Shown here: one piece after another, positions 32,604 to 43,822 of the stretch
How the letters are laid out: the number at the start of each line of letters is the position of its first letter
Numbering within the stretch: position 1 is the stretch's first letter
Notes under the pieces: generated by a model
What the model was told of the DNA's origin: nothing
Seen by the model: the letters and a program-made list of their open reading frames with translations, nothing else
Database searches by the model: none
DNA from: Chara braunii
Lineage: Eukaryota; Streptophyta; Charophyceae; Charales; Characeae
NCBI GenBank assembly: GCA_003427395.1
Contig: BFEA01000161.1
Span: 1,523,427 to 1,587,426 of the forward strand
Direction of reading: 5' to 3'
DNA: 64,000 nucleotides
Translations under genes and position numbers: made by a program

Positions 32604-34020
32604 CATGGTAGTAACCAGCAGATGGAGGCAAGTCAGCATCTCAAACGACGAAACCATCAGTCGAGATATCGCACACTGCTGGGCGCAATTGCAGCAACTG
32701 TCACTATAAAGAGGAGCAACAATTATGTGGCTACTCCGTATGATGGCCACAACCTCGACAGTATGGCTTGTCGAAAGAGGAATGAATGTACCACTGCAAT
32801 GTATGAGGTGTCGGTGGCCGTTCGAACCAACGGTGCACCTTTGGCTATCTTGTCCTCTTTCTCGAAGAATCCGGACTTGGTGGCTGGAACACTGGTCCCA
32901 CATCAGCGGGCCAGTGTTTCCTTGGGACAACCACTGGATCTTGTTAGGTGGCGTCCCAGAAAAGCGTTGAAGTTAGACCCCAGGCTGTGGACCTGGAGGG
33001 GATCCAGACTTATCTCTGAGGAAGCCTGACTATCGGATTACTCAGTAGCAGAAGGGTATGAACTCCAACAGACAACAAGGACCCCGAGTTCAGTAGCTAT
33101 CCACAGGTGGTCGCAGGTGACTGCCTATGATATTGAGTCCCCACGACATTTCTCGATGCTGGGAGCAATTGCAGAATGCGCCCGTGCCAAGGGTTGCGCC
33201 GCCCCTGCTCTGGCTACTTCACTGCTAGTCACCCCCTCCGTTATGTGGCTAGTACAAATGGGGATGATAGTTCAAATACAATGTGGGAGGTGCAGATGGC
33301 CTTTTGAATCAACAACACATTTGTGGCTTTCATGCCCCCTTTCCCAGAGAGTCTGGAACTGGTGGAGGTCCCATTGGGAAAGAATCAGTGGACCTGTTTT
33401 TTCATGGGATGACAATGGATCCTCCTCGGAGGTGTCCCTGACGAGTTCCCGCTACACAGAGGTCGGGGTTACGTGGCCCTAGCTCTGAGAGTCCGTCTAT
33501 TCACCGCCATCTGAGAAGACAAAAACAGGAATGTTTTCGAAGGAAGGTTTATCTCTGACCCGGCCATCAAGACTTCAGTCAAAACGCACATCCGTCGTAC
33601 AATCAAAGGAGATTGGAGAAGGAAGGTCACCGACACAGCACAAGGAGTCTCTCGTGTGGAGTGGCTTAGAACTACCTGGGCTGTCGGAGGCAATCTCATG
33701 AAGATGGAAGGCAGCTCACTGAAGATCGATCCTTGGCTGGTAGGTGAAGTCTAAGAACCTGAATGCTCGGTTTTCTTTCCGCTGGTAGGAAGGCGGCAGA
33801 TTGTGGTAAGGGAGGTTCAGAGGAAGTATTGTTGGGTCTCTGGAACTGTCGTAGGTTCCTCCCCTCCGAATTAGGAGGATAGCGATTAGGATGGTACTAT
33901 GGACTGATGTTTTCTCAGTTGTTGCATTTGGTCTACCAGGGGTTCGGTTCCCTGCAGGGCTCATCCCTGTTAGCCAAACTGGGTAACGCTCCCAAAAGGT
34001 TACATACCGAGTAGACTGTG
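32604..34020 (+). pseudogene. LINE family D ORF2 C-terminus, with internal duplication, and 3'UTR
   Basis: First segment 32608-32971: VVTSRWRQVSIS, then a finger-like MRCRWPFEPTVHLWLSCPLS and GPVFPWDNHWILLGGVPEK. At about 32971 the sequence jumps back to LKLDPRLWTWRGSRL, homologous to 11000-11030. It then runs again through HRWSQVTAYDIESPR, GRCRWPFESTTHLWLSCPLS (33275-33340), GGVPDEFPLHRGRGYVALAL, NRNVFEGRFISD and IKGDWRRKVTD to a TAA at 33752-33754. A frameshift lies near 33412 and a stop near 33520. 3'UTR-like sequence extends to about 34020. The duplication reflects a second LINE copy or unequal exchange. Confidence 0.75.
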
Positions 34021-35325
34021 AGGACCCCGACCTGATTTTTTATTATTCATTTTTTTTTGGAGAATTGAGGTCTATTATGATCAATTGAAAAGGAGGCCGG
34101 AAATTCCTCACAAACAACCTGGAAGGCTGGGGCCATTACCCAGATTGGACCGGATCCAGCGTCCCTGAAAACTTTCCAATCTTGAGCAATCCTCCAAAAT
34201 CACCTTGAAGCACAGCATTTGAAATTCAGTACTCTCGATATATTGCCCCATTTTTCAGTAACTTAGTGCTCAACCAATCTCTATCTTGCATCAAGATCAT
34301 GAATGAAACTTCCTTTGACTATACAGAAAACTCCCTGTCTGCACCCAAGGCTGCCTATTATCGACGGCCCATCCAACATTGTGAACAATAATCCTATCCA
34401 GGCCTAAGTTGGCTTCACAGTTAGCCATGGGGAGAGAATCGGTCTCCCGGAAGGTCCTGGCTTCACCAAGCTGCTCTTGGCACCCCATGATTTCCAAAAC
34501 CAGGCAGTTCCTTTTTGGGCTTTTCGAGCTTTAGCCTTCCGTAACCAATCGGATCAGATACATTGTCGAATCAATACCTGTATGGCTGCTTTTAACTGGA
34601 CGTCCTCATAACGTTCTTGTCGAAAAACATGTAGGTTCCTTTCATTCTAGATAGTGGTCATGATAATAGCCCGAAAGGTCTGCGCCACATAGCTCGTCGA
34701 GGAATCTCCTCTAACAACTGTCGCAGGAATACTAAACAAGATAAACTCCTTCATCCACCCCAACTGGGACCGTGGTAGTTTTAGCCAATGTCTGCGCCAC
34801 CAGGACCATATGCATTTCAAGAAAGGACAGTGCACCCAAAGATGCAGATTAGTCTCCCAGGCCCATTGGTATATAGCGCAAACCGTTGAGACCTTCATAC
34901 CTCTAGCAACGAGAAACACCATCGTGTGGATAACTAACAATGACTGTTGCCAAAGTAAGTTGGCTTACTTCTTAGACGGTAGTCTCTTCAACAATTGTCA
35001 GTGCTTAGCCATTGTCTCTTGATCATATTCCTCCATTGTCAGCTGCCGTTTGTACTTATTCAGCAACTCGTACAGACTACATTCCGAGTGTTCCCTGAGG
35101 ATACTAGTGCCAAGTTTGGGAGTATAGTTATGCATGTGCAGGACTGATTTCCTTGGTTGAGCCGAGGTGGCCCATGACCATCTTGAGGAGTCAAACTTTA
35201 GTATCGACAAGGGAGTTCCCTTGAACTGTGGCACTGGGTGCGCAACTCCATAGCGATCTTCATTTAGCTATACTCTACATTCGTCAAATTCCAGGATGAC
35301 AGTAGGCAGGCCTACTGTCAAAATG
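34021..35325 (-). pseudogene. LINE ORF2 C-terminal part, copy E
   Basis: Minus strand, from 35234 (GTPLSILKFDSSRWSWATSA) to the finger region 34940-34647 (FLVARGMKVSTVCAIYQWAW...NLHLWVHCPF) and the terminal NLHVFRQERYEDVQLKAAIQ (about 34620). The 3' tail near 34030-34110 (T-rich, then GGAGGCCGGAAATTCCTCAC on the plus strand) matches the tail of LINE G at 42824-42890. Several stops. The copy is interrupted at its 5' side by the poly(A) end of another LINE (35326-35342). Confidence 0.7.
35298..35319. repeat. Perfect hairpin beside a LINE poly(A)
   Basis: GACAGTAGGC-AG-GCCTACTGTC, ten-base arms with a two-base loop, 7 bp from the poly(T) at 35326-35342. Confidence 0.7.
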
Positions 35326-35908
35326 TTTTTTTTTTTTTTTTTGTTCCTCCCAAAAACACGGGTCCAGTGCCCAAGGCTTATATTTCCATAAACAGTTTGA
35401 GGTCAAGGTCCTCATATAGGAGCATTACCCAATTTCGCTTACAGGATCGCTCCCGAGGGGACCAACCCCTTGAACCACAAGATCAAGCCATTTGCTTAAG
35501 CCTTAAAGTACTCAAGGCTACTATTCCACTTGGTTGTCTAGAGACCGCCTGGACTGCCCCTCTTGCAGGGCAGTGGAGCCTCAGCTCCATGACCCAAGAT
35601 AACGCTCCCTCCAAACCGATTCAACACCTTCTACCGCCCTCCTACTGAGGAGATAAACCAAGCGCCCAGGTTTTTATTCGCAGCCTAAAAGCCATTGATC
35701 CAGTAGCATCTTTCCATCTTGAACTTTTGCCAACTGTTCCTGGATCCCCAAGGTTTCCAGGAACCACTTTAGGTCGGAACATCTCTGCTATGTGCTGAAC
35801 ACCTTCCGTCTCCAATCACTCTTCAAGTTGATGCTCCGCCAAATGTGTAATCTCACCGAATACTTGATGGCTTTGTCCGAGAGGAACCTGCCTTCCAAAA
35901 TATTTTTG

Positions 35909-35912
<4 letters not shown>
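35326..35912 (-). mobile_element. LINE 3' end, copy F, with poly(A)
   Basis: Minus strand. ORF2 tail ILEGRFLSDKAIKYSVRLHI...DWRRKVFST (35900-35790), then WFLETLGIQEQLAKVQDG, a 3'UTR and a poly(A) seen as T at 35326-35342. The tail protein matches the LINE D terminus (FEGRFISDPAIKTSVKTHIR). It is itself cut at 35913 by the poly(A) end of LINE A copy 2. Confidence 0.75.
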
Positions 35913-35940
<28 letters not shown>

Positions 35941-35944
<4 letters not shown>

Positions 35945-37250
35945 GGTGCGGACTTCTGCCAAATTTGAATCAAAAGTGTCAAAAAGGCGCCCAGTAGTAA
36001 CGATATTCTTCAAGTATGACATGGCATAGGCGCACAGGGTTTCCGTATCATATGCAAGCGGCGCAAAAATTGCAAAAGGATGGGTGAGTTCACGGATAAC
36101 AGGCTTGGCTTTGCGCATGATAAGTTGGCGAAAGGTGTCTTTAGTCATCTTGTTATAACCCATAATACCTTTGACTTTCAGCCATTCCTGCCAATCTGCC
36201 TGTTTGCGGACCTCTAGTTCTTCCAGTTCTGAGAGGGCATTGGTCCATTGTTTAAACCAGTGAAACTCAAGGAAAGGATCCATCTTATTGTAAGATTCAA
36301 CCTGTTCAATAATTTGTAATAATTGTTTCCCTTTCCAATTCCGAGCAGCTGCTTTCACTCGTGAAAACTCAATCATAGCCGCCTGTAGAATATTTATCTT
36401 TGTGTCCACCCTGTCTTCATACTTCCAAAATAAGTCCCTGGTCAAATGCCAAACTTCGATTTGAGACTTGATCCATTGGGGGATACCTGGGTCCTTCAAA
36501 ATATTAGTATTAAGCCTAAAGGGAGGTCTGTGACATTCAACTATCTCTTTAGAAATCACGTCCATAATAACAGGGTAATGGTCTGAGAGCGAATCCACCA
36601 CGACCTTCGACCACATTGTCCGTTCCCAGGGATCCCTTCTAGTTAAAATTAGGTCCAGACGTGGCTTGGGTTGGGGAGTGCGGTTGGAGGGACGTGGGCC
36701 TCGCCATGTGAGGCTGAAATCCTCAGGATTTAAGTGCCTATATACATCTACTAGCGTATGGGCCTCCATAAAGGAGTGGAACAATAAGGCATCTTTCCTG
36801 ATTGGAGTAGGGAGCGGGGAGTCTATCCCCGGGTTCAGAACACAGTTCCAACCCCCCAACAAAAGAAGGTTGTCTGTATCAGGTAGAATTTTAGGGAGGT
36901 CGGAAAAAATTCAATTCTTGTGGCATATTTCACGGGGGCATAGATGGTCATGACTGCCCAGTCCTCATCCACTACAGCCAGTTTCATCTAAGCCGATCGT
37001 CCCTCAGCGTCAGCGCAACCGTCAATAACTTCCACGTCCAAATTTTTGTACACTAGTAGGACGACCACCCCCCCTTTAGTAGACATTGCAGGTGTCCAGA
37101 GTTGGGGGCCAGGCAACCATCTTGCAATACCTTCCAATTTTTCTGGGCCAATTTTGGTCTCTTGTAGGCAAGCTATCTGAACATGGTGGTATGCAACTTA
37201 GCTATTAATCTATTTATTTTAAACATGTCATTTTGGTCACCCAAACCTCT
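35941..37250 (-). pseudogene. LINE family A ORF2, APE endonuclease domain only
   Basis: Minus strand. QIACLQETKIGPEKL carries the catalytic Glu of QETK (about 37170), WLPGPQLWTPA follows, then WAVMTIYAPV (about 36950). After a frameshift the reading continues from 36862 with GGWNCVLNPG, LDLILTRRD (about 36650) and SLSDHYPVIMDV (about 36580), the C-terminal SDH motif. It goes on through IKGIMGYNKMTKDTFRQLIM (about 36165) to ...NLAEVRTF at the poly(A). No reverse transcriptase motif is present before the poly(A). Confidence 0.8.
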
Positions 37251-37275
37251 CACATTCCAACTTGCAAGTCTGATC

Positions 37276-39992
37276 CTATTGGGAAGGACCATTATTGAAT
37301 GCTTCACCGCTCAAGGATAGGATGAGGACTGTCTCATTTTTTGTTACTACTGGCGAGGGGACTTCCCGAGTGGTGCTCTCTCCTATCACAAAATTCAAAC
37401 TTTTGCTTGCTCTCCTTTTCAAGAGAAGCTCTGCAAAGGCCTCTGCAAGGATCACAAACAGGTTGTTTGAATGGACTACCCAGTCTGTAATTATTTTAGC
37501 CAAAAGACTAGAAATCAACGTAATATCTGTCAAAGAGTCTGATTGAGGATAAGCTAGGTATGCCAATTCAATCCAATAGTTTTTCAACTTTTCCCGTTTC
37601 GCTTTGTTGTCTGTGATATGCACTAGGTCCATAAACGCAAACAGGCGGCACATCTTCGACCTCTCTTTTGTTTCAACCACATGGCGGACAATTTTTGGTT
37701 CCGACAGAAGTCCCACCTCCCCCAAGGTTTGAAGGATCTGGATTTTTACCGAGTTGCATGCCATAACCGGGGAGGGGGAACTTCTTAAGAAGATCGATGG
37801 TACAGTCAAGGTCCCATCCTTACCCATTCGTGTGAGGAACCGAACAAGTTGCCCGTCGTGTGAACAAATAAGAGGGATCAGGTAATTTGAAACTTGACCG
37901 TTGATTTTGTCATTTCTTGAGAGAGTGCGCATTGGAGCTGCTAAGGCCAAAGACCGCCGAACCGTTTTCATGGCTTGGGGTCTTCCCCTTTTTCTAGGGA
38001 GCTCCTAACAATTTCCTCCAGTGGTCCACTATTTTTGTTCCTCCAGCGACCTTGCCTGAAATTGCAGTCCTTCAATCCGTGGTCTCTTGATAGAGGAAAG
38101 AGTGAGTGGCACCGGTGGGTTGGAGGGAGTCTCCCCTACATTTGCAGTGGGGAAAGAGAACAATCTAACAAAGGGATTGGCCACAGGTTCCTCTTTAGAG
38201 TCTTGGGTGTTCCCCAGGATATCAATGACCTCCCATGATTTCTCTGAAATAGCCTTAGTTGGCGAATAAAAATCAGAAGGGGAGAATTCCTCTCCACCTG
38301 GCTCATCGTTTAAGGTGGGGAATAATTTTGCTTCCGATGGGGGAATAAAAACATCTTTCTTATTAATTGTCAGGGATAACTTTCACCCATTTGTGGATGT
38401 TCCTCATTTCTCCCGAGGAATCCTCGTTAAGTATCGCATTAATGTAAACCGAGCAATCCTTCAGTTTTCCTTATGACAAGTGAGTCAGTGTTATAGTCGC
38501 CCGTTCTGCCGAATCGGCAGGATGGGATGCAAGCGCGGGTGAGTGGAAATCCTAGTTATCTAAATGGATGAGACATCCTGGTTGCTCCCGTTCCTTGGAA
38601 ACAATCAATTTCCCCTCTCCTCTCTTTTGCCCATCGGCCTCTTTCACTTGTTCCCCCTTCTTACCACCGTTTACCACCCCTTCTTTTAGTAAGTCTGAAC
38701 TCCCATCCTCCCTTTTTTTCGTGTCTTATTGTTTTTTTTTTTTGTCATTTGCCCTCCATTCCTTACAAACGACCGAAAGATTTTTATTGTTCAACTTTTT
38801 TTTAGTCTTAGATGATTTTTTCTTCTTACCTTTCTTTGTCAAAGAAGTATGTGCCTCATCTTCAGGCTCTGGTTACCTTTCCTCAACTGGGCCTTTTTCC
38901 AAAGGCAACTGTTCTTCCATCACAACATCGTATGCAGAGTCAACTGAGCGTTTATCTATAGGCGGGAGCCGACTTTCGTTCGTTGGAGGGGGGGGGAGGG
39001 GATGCTTCTGATTTTTCTTTTCTCATCGCTCCCTTCCGGCTGCTTGTCATTTCCATCTTCCTTTTCATTCCCCTGCCCATCCCTCTTCTCCTCTTTTCCT
39101 AGGTCATCTGATGGTGGTGGTCCGACCTTTGTCTTTTCCTCTTTCTCCAAGGGGGCTTCGAGTTCTTCTTTGTCGGGCAACACTCATCGTCTTCCCTGTG
39201 GAAGTTTGTTCGGCATCATATTCAACACCACGGCGTCTGAGCATGCACGACCTCAATTTCAACATACCCGCCGTTCTACATTTCAATAACTAAATACGGT
39301 TTGTAGTTCAGGCGGGCTGAAGGTTCGAAATCAAATTTAACATTAACTAATTATGGTGACACTGGGTCGGCAAATGTCTGATATTTTTTCAGAATTTTAT
39401 CGAAGGGTTTTTGGATTGCCATAGATAAATAAGGAAGAGCGACAACCAGGATATACATGCACCGAATCCAAAAATACCTGAAGCGCATGACCTCTCGCCA
39501 ATCAAAAAGTTCCCCTTCAGACATCCAAGGTTTAAAGAAGACGGTGTAAGTCTTCTCATCCAACATGATCGAGTCCTCCTTCTTTCTAAGTAACCATGCA
39601 GCAATTTCCTTTACGGATGCCACATATGTAACTACATTATAACCCCCATTATGAAAGACACCTCTCTTGTTCGGAGCGCTAATTGCCCCACTCTTTGCCT
39701 AACCGTTTTCATAGATCCGAATCAGACGAATCTTTACAGCCACTGGTAACGATTTCGAGTCATTCCCAAAGGATACCGAGACAACGTTTTCCTTGAGCCA
39801 TTCTTCTTGATTCACATAGTGTTGGGGATTGACTTGTACTCTCACGAAGTCTTCCCCCACCTCTACACGTTCCGAAAGAAATTCGTTAGGAATGAGCCCT
39901 TCGTTATAACAATCTGCAATGATTCCTTTGATTCGATCTTTTTCTCCCGAGCTCAATGACACCGGGGGGCGGGCAGATGAGGTTTCCCCCAT
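37276..39992 (-). pseudogene. LINE family A ORF1, copy 2
   Basis: Starts at ATG 39992 (MGETSSARPPVSLSSGEKDR) and ends with stop 37276. Landmarks: VRVQVNPQHYVNQEEWLKEN, YENG followed by TAG at 39696-39698, then ASVKEIAAWLLRKKEDSIML (39623 on). A Pro/Lys-rich linker with frame breaks follows (39290-38500). The C-terminal 231-residue block 37971-37276 reads LSRNDKINGQVSNYLIPLIC ... KMCRLFAFMDLVHITDNKAK. Nearly the same as copy 1 at 1-2515 but with different lesions. ORF1 binds LINE RNA in related elements. Confidence 0.8.
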
Positions 39993-40560
39993 TTTGACAA
40001 GATTCGACCGACCAAAGACTATAACTTGAATAACAGTAAATAAGCAGAATCAAACAACAATGGGGTTACAACGCGGGTAAACAACGGAAATAGGATTGTC
40101 AACCTCCTAGACTCTTGGATGTTATAACTGGACAAATATCTATAAGCCTCAATAATTAGGAATAAGTCAGGTCATAAGCCCACCCAAAATAGAGCAAGGA
40201 AAGTCTTACCCATCGAGCTGTGTGAGCCGGGTGTTGCTGCTCCTTGCGTGGAGGCTGATACCAAACGGAAGGTCTTCCTCTTCGCCGCTTCCAGGTCTTG
40301 GAGTGGCCCCTAGGATCCTTGTGGGGACCACCAGTACTTGGCCCAGCTATCAAGTCCTAGCCTCGGCCGACCGGTATGTCGTGCCTTGCCGAGGCTCGAA
40401 CTACTGGGCACTAGCTTCCCCTACCTCGTTGCAGAAAAACACGGAAAAGAGAAGACAAAAAAAAAAAAAAAAAACGCAAAAATGCAATAAGAGAAATACA
40501 GGATACTTTATTTTAGGCAAAAAAAAGAAAAACAATGAAAAAAAAAAGTCCCTCTGCCAC

Positions 40561-40622
40561 TCTCGAAATGTGAAAAACGAGAGTGAATCTTCCGCTAGAA
40601 CATGGACAGATACACCGCCATG
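40561..40622 (+). repeat. Short dispersed motif Y, copy 1
   Basis: About 60 bp around GAATCTTCCGCTAGAACATG and GATACACCGCCATGG. Other copies: 41140-41196 (-), 41332-41392 (+), 41568-41632 (-) and 58518-58574 (+). Alternating orientation within the palindrome, plus a distant copy at 58.5 kb, indicates a mobile or duplicated short repeat. Confidence 0.8.
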
Positions 40623-40693
40623 GTTTTTGTCTTCACGAAATCTGTGACACGACAACCGGCAGGCTGCTTGGAGCACCCCGCACAGCCTGGCAA

Positions 40694-40699
<6 letters not shown>

Positions 40700-40786
<87 letters not shown>

Positions 40787-41253
40787 TGTNNNNNNNNNNN
40801 NNNNNNNNNNNNNNNNNNNNNNNNNNNNNNNNNNNNNNNNNNNNNNNNNNNNNNNNNNNNNNNNNNNNNNNNNNNNNNNNNNNNNNNNNNNNNNNNNNNN
40901 NNNNNNNNNNNNNNNNNNNNNNNNNNNNNNNNNNNNNNNNNNNNNNNNNNNNNNNNNNNNNNNNNNNNNNNNNNNNNNNNNNNNNNNNNNNNNNNNNNNN
41001 NNNNNNNNNNNNNNNNNNNNNNNNNNNNNNNNNNNNNNNNNNNNNNNNNNNNNNNNNNNNNNNNNNNNNNNNNNNNNNNNNNNNNNNNNNNNNNNNNNNN
41101 NNNNNNNNNNNNNNNNNNNNNNNNAAAGACAATAATCAAGGCGGCGTATCTTTCCATATTCTAGTGGAAGATTCACTTTCGTTTTGCACATTTCTAAAGT
41201 AGTGGAACGACTCTCTCTCTCTCTCTCTCGTGCGCGCGCGCACACACACACAC

Positions 41254-41321
<68 letters not shown>

Positions 41322-41438
41322 GCTCTGCTACTCTCGAAATGTGCGAAACGGGAGTGAATCTTCCGCTAGAACATGGAAAGATACACCGCCATGATTTTCG
41401 CTACTGTGCACACGTCCACATACACACACACACACACA

Positions 41439-41495
<57 letters not shown>
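40700..41495. repeat. CT/GA and TG/CA microsatellites with gap
   Basis: (CT)n 40700-40769, (TG)n 40770-40789, gap 40790-41124 (335 N), (CT)n 41210-41229, (GC/CA)n to about 41253, (GA)n 41258-41319, (CA)n 41420-41440 and (GA)n 41441-41491. The inverted order of repeat types mirrors the palindrome. Open frames spanning the gap are artefacts. Confidence 0.95.
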
Positions 41496-41497
<2 letters not shown>

Positions 41498-41567
41498 GCC
41501 AGGCTGTGTGGGGTGCTCCAAGCAGCCTGTCGGCTGTCGTGCCACAGATTTCGTGAAGACAAAAACC

Positions 41568-41632
41568 ATGGCAGTGTATCTTTCCATGTTCTAGCGGAAG
41601 AATCACTCTCATTTTGCACATTTCGAGAGTGG
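41568..41632 (-). repeat. Short dispersed motif Y, copy 4
   Basis: Reverse complement of the motif at 40561-40622, reading GTATCTTTCCATGTTCTAGC on the plus strand. It is part of the right arm. Confidence 0.8.
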
Positions 41633-41712
41633 TAGAGGGATGTTGTTTTTCTTTGTTTTTTTTTTTTTTGCCTAAAATAAAGTATCTGGTATTTCTCTTG
41701 TTGCGTTTTTGC

Positions 41713-41743
<31 letters not shown>

Positions 41744-41879
41744 CTTCTCTTTTCCGTTTTTTTCTGCAACCAAGTGGGGGAAGCTAGTGCCTGGTAGTTC
41801 GAGCCTCGGCAAGGCTCGACATACCGGTCGGCCGAGGCTCGGACTTGATAGCTGGGCCAAGTACTGGTGGTCCCCACAA

Positions 41880-42465
41880 GGATCCTAGGGGCCACTCCAA
41901 GGCCTGGAAGCAATGAAGAGGAAAACCTTCCGTTTGGTATCAGCCTCCCGGCAAGGAGCAGCAACAGCCGGCTCACACAGCTCGATGGGTAAAACTTTCC
42001 TTGCTTTATTTTGGGTGGGCTTATGACTTGGCTTATTCCTAATTATTGAGGTTTTTAGGTATTTGTTCAGTTATAACATCTAAGAGTCTATGAGGTTGAC
42101 AATCCTATTTCCGTTGTTTACTCTCGTTGTAAACCCATTCTTGTTTGATTCTGCCTATTTACTGCTGTTATAGTCTTCTGTCGGCCGAATCTTGTCAAAA
42201 TGGGGGAAACCTCATTTGCCCGCCTCCCGGTGTCATTGAGCTCGGGAGAAAAAGATCGAATCAAAGGAATCATTGCAGACTGTTATAACGAAGGGCTCAT
42301 TCCTAACTAATTTCTTCCGGAACGTGTAGAGGTCGAGGAAGACTTCGTGAGAGTACAAGTCAATCCCCAACACTATGCGATTCAAGAAGAATGGCTCAAG
42401 GAAAACGTTGCCTCGGTATCCTTTGGGAATAACTCGAAATCGTTACCAGTGGCCGTAAAGTCGTA
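41880..42465 (+). mobile_element. LINE, family A copy 3, 5' fragment
   Basis: Plus strand. 5'UTR then ATG at 42200 (MGETSFARLPVSLSSGEKDR), a TAA after ...CYNEGLIPN, and ...VRVQVNPQHYAIQEEWLKEN up to SLPVAVK, where homology ends at about 42463. It faces away from copy 2 and forms the right arm of the palindrome. Confidence 0.85.
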
Positions 42466-42809
42466 AGCACCACCGAGGTAACCCCTCGTTCTTGCCTCCT
42501 CCCACCTTCGTTCTTGCCTCCTCCCACCTTCCCTCCTCTTGGGAATAAGATCTAAGTACTGGTGGTTTGACACTTGTTTACGTTTCAATTCCCCCGGACA
42601 TCCCCTCGTTCTTGCCTCCTCCCACCTTCTCTCCTCTTCCCTTCCTCTCCCTCTCATATTCATATTGAGCGTCTCACTTCCTTGCAGATAGCCTCTGCCA
42701 TCGCTATGGTGCCCTAGTTCCTGGCCTAATCACGCTTAAGCCGTAAGCACCACCGCGGCGACGCTTAGCGCTAGCGCTCACGACATTCCTTTGCACCCTT
42801 CTCAAAACC
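42466..42809. repeat. Dispersed repeat R, copy 2, with internal duplication
   Basis: Matches 2850-3110: GTTTACGTTTCAATTCCCC, GAGCGTCTCACTTCCTTGCAG, GCCTCTGCCATCGCTATGGT. The words CCCTCGTTCTTGCCTCCTCC occur at 42482 and 42602, a local duplication. It ends at the poly(T) of LINE G. Confidence 0.75.
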
Positions 42810-43334
42810 TTTTTTTTTTTTTTCTGGAAAAACGAGGAAACCTTTATTCATGAAAAACTATGAGGCCGGAAATCCTCACAGACAACCCGGAGCAGACACA
42901 AACACTGTACTGGGACTATTACCCAGTTTGGTAGCGGGACTTGTCCTGACGACACATGGCAAAGGCAGTTCTGAGTCTCCAACAAAATTGCCCCTGTTAC
43001 CAGGAGACTAAAAAAGATACCCTTCCTATAGGCCCTTCCGAGTGAACGGGTAGAGGCTGGGTGTAGATAAGATATAGGCCTGGGGTATGGGGTGGGGGGG
43101 GAATCTGAGTACAGGAGACCCTCTAATTTTTTTTGGGCTTTCATAATTTTCTTTGCTTCTACTTCTACTTCTCAATCGCTCTGTTCTATTCTACCCTAAA
43201 GTACTCGGCTTCCCGTTGAGCTCCGTCTATTTCGACCGAGTGGATCTTCAATCCCCGTCCCCCCCTGACACTCTCTACCACGCCTTCCCTCTTGCCCCCT
43301 ACTGCGGATGAAGCAATCGAGTGTCCTGGTTGGT
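42810..43334 (-). mobile_element. LINE family G 3'UTR and poly(A)
   Basis: T at 42810-42823 is the poly(A) of a minus-strand LINE. The plus-strand sequence that follows, with TATGAGGCCGGAAATCCTCA, is the family tail also seen at 34070-34110 and, in a truncated insertion, at 60523-60575. LINE G as a whole runs from here to about 56.1 kb with three insertions. Confidence 0.8.
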
Positions 43335-43822
43335 CTAGCTAGTCAACCACTCTAAAAACACTAACCCTCCTGTCTCCCCTATCGTAACTAATTTATCCCT
43401 GTTCGCCCAGGTATCCACGAACCATCTTCTGTCTTGCTGTATGTTCTTGTTCTTGACGATCTTCCTCTTCCAATCCGCAGCTATGGAGTGCCGGATCTGG
43501 TTTTTGAAGGTGTTTTTCCTTTTGTTGTCATGCATGTCCTCTCCTTTGAAGACCTTCTTGTTCCTTCCCTGCCAAATGACCCAGATCTCCACCGCCCTGA
43601 TTACTTGTGCCACATACCCCCAGCCTTTTTCAAGGCTCAGTCCTTCTGGTACTCCTCCCAGTAGTACCCATAGTTTGTCCCATGTAAAGGCTTTGTCTGA
43701 GACTTCCCCCCATTTCACATTCCACCATCTCCATATGCGACTTGAAGCTGGGCAGTCCCACCACAAATGTATGATGGATTTATAAGCCCATTCGCATTTT
43801 TTACATGTTGTATCTACAACAG
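43335..43822 (-). pseudogene. LINE family G ORF2 C-terminus
   Basis: Minus strand. The finger VVDTTCKKCEWAYKSIIHLWWDCPA (about 43820-43745), then WVLLGGVPEGLSLEKGWGYV, NKKVFKGEDMHDNKRKNTFK, DWKRKIVKNK and ...VFLEWLTS with stop at 43335. This is the LINE-type C-terminal CxxC...H...C finger. Its frame is open for 143 codons, so this end is well preserved. Confidence 0.85.

Larger units (their letters stand above)
35913..40325 (-). mobile_element. LINE, family A copy 2, 3'-truncated with internal poly(A)
   Basis: Contains 5'UTR (39993-40325 and probably further), ORF1 (39992-37276) and only the first part of ORF2 (about 37250-35941), followed directly by 28 A on the minus strand (T at 35913-35940). 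The sequence beyond the poly(A) is the C-terminus of another LINE. This is the structure expected from retrotransposition of a prematurely polyadenylated transcript. Confidence 0.75.
39720..42465. repeat. 2.7-kb imperfect palindrome of two LINE 5' ends
   Basis: Left arm 39720-40790 and right arm 41400-42465 are inverted copies. From outside in they share the ORF1 N-terminus and 5'UTR, the block CCTCGGCCGACCGGTATGTCG-type, a poly(A) stretch and the TTATTTTAGGCAAAA block. Further in come the TCTTCCGCTAGAACATGG motif, a GTGTGGGGTGCTCCAAGCAG-type block and finally CT/GA and TG/CA microsatellites. The centre (40790-41400) holds a gap and further inverted copies of the same motif. Confidence 0.85.

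Noticed and set aside
40401-41251. Open frames across the gap in the palindrome
   Set aside because: They consist of N and dinucleotide repeats.
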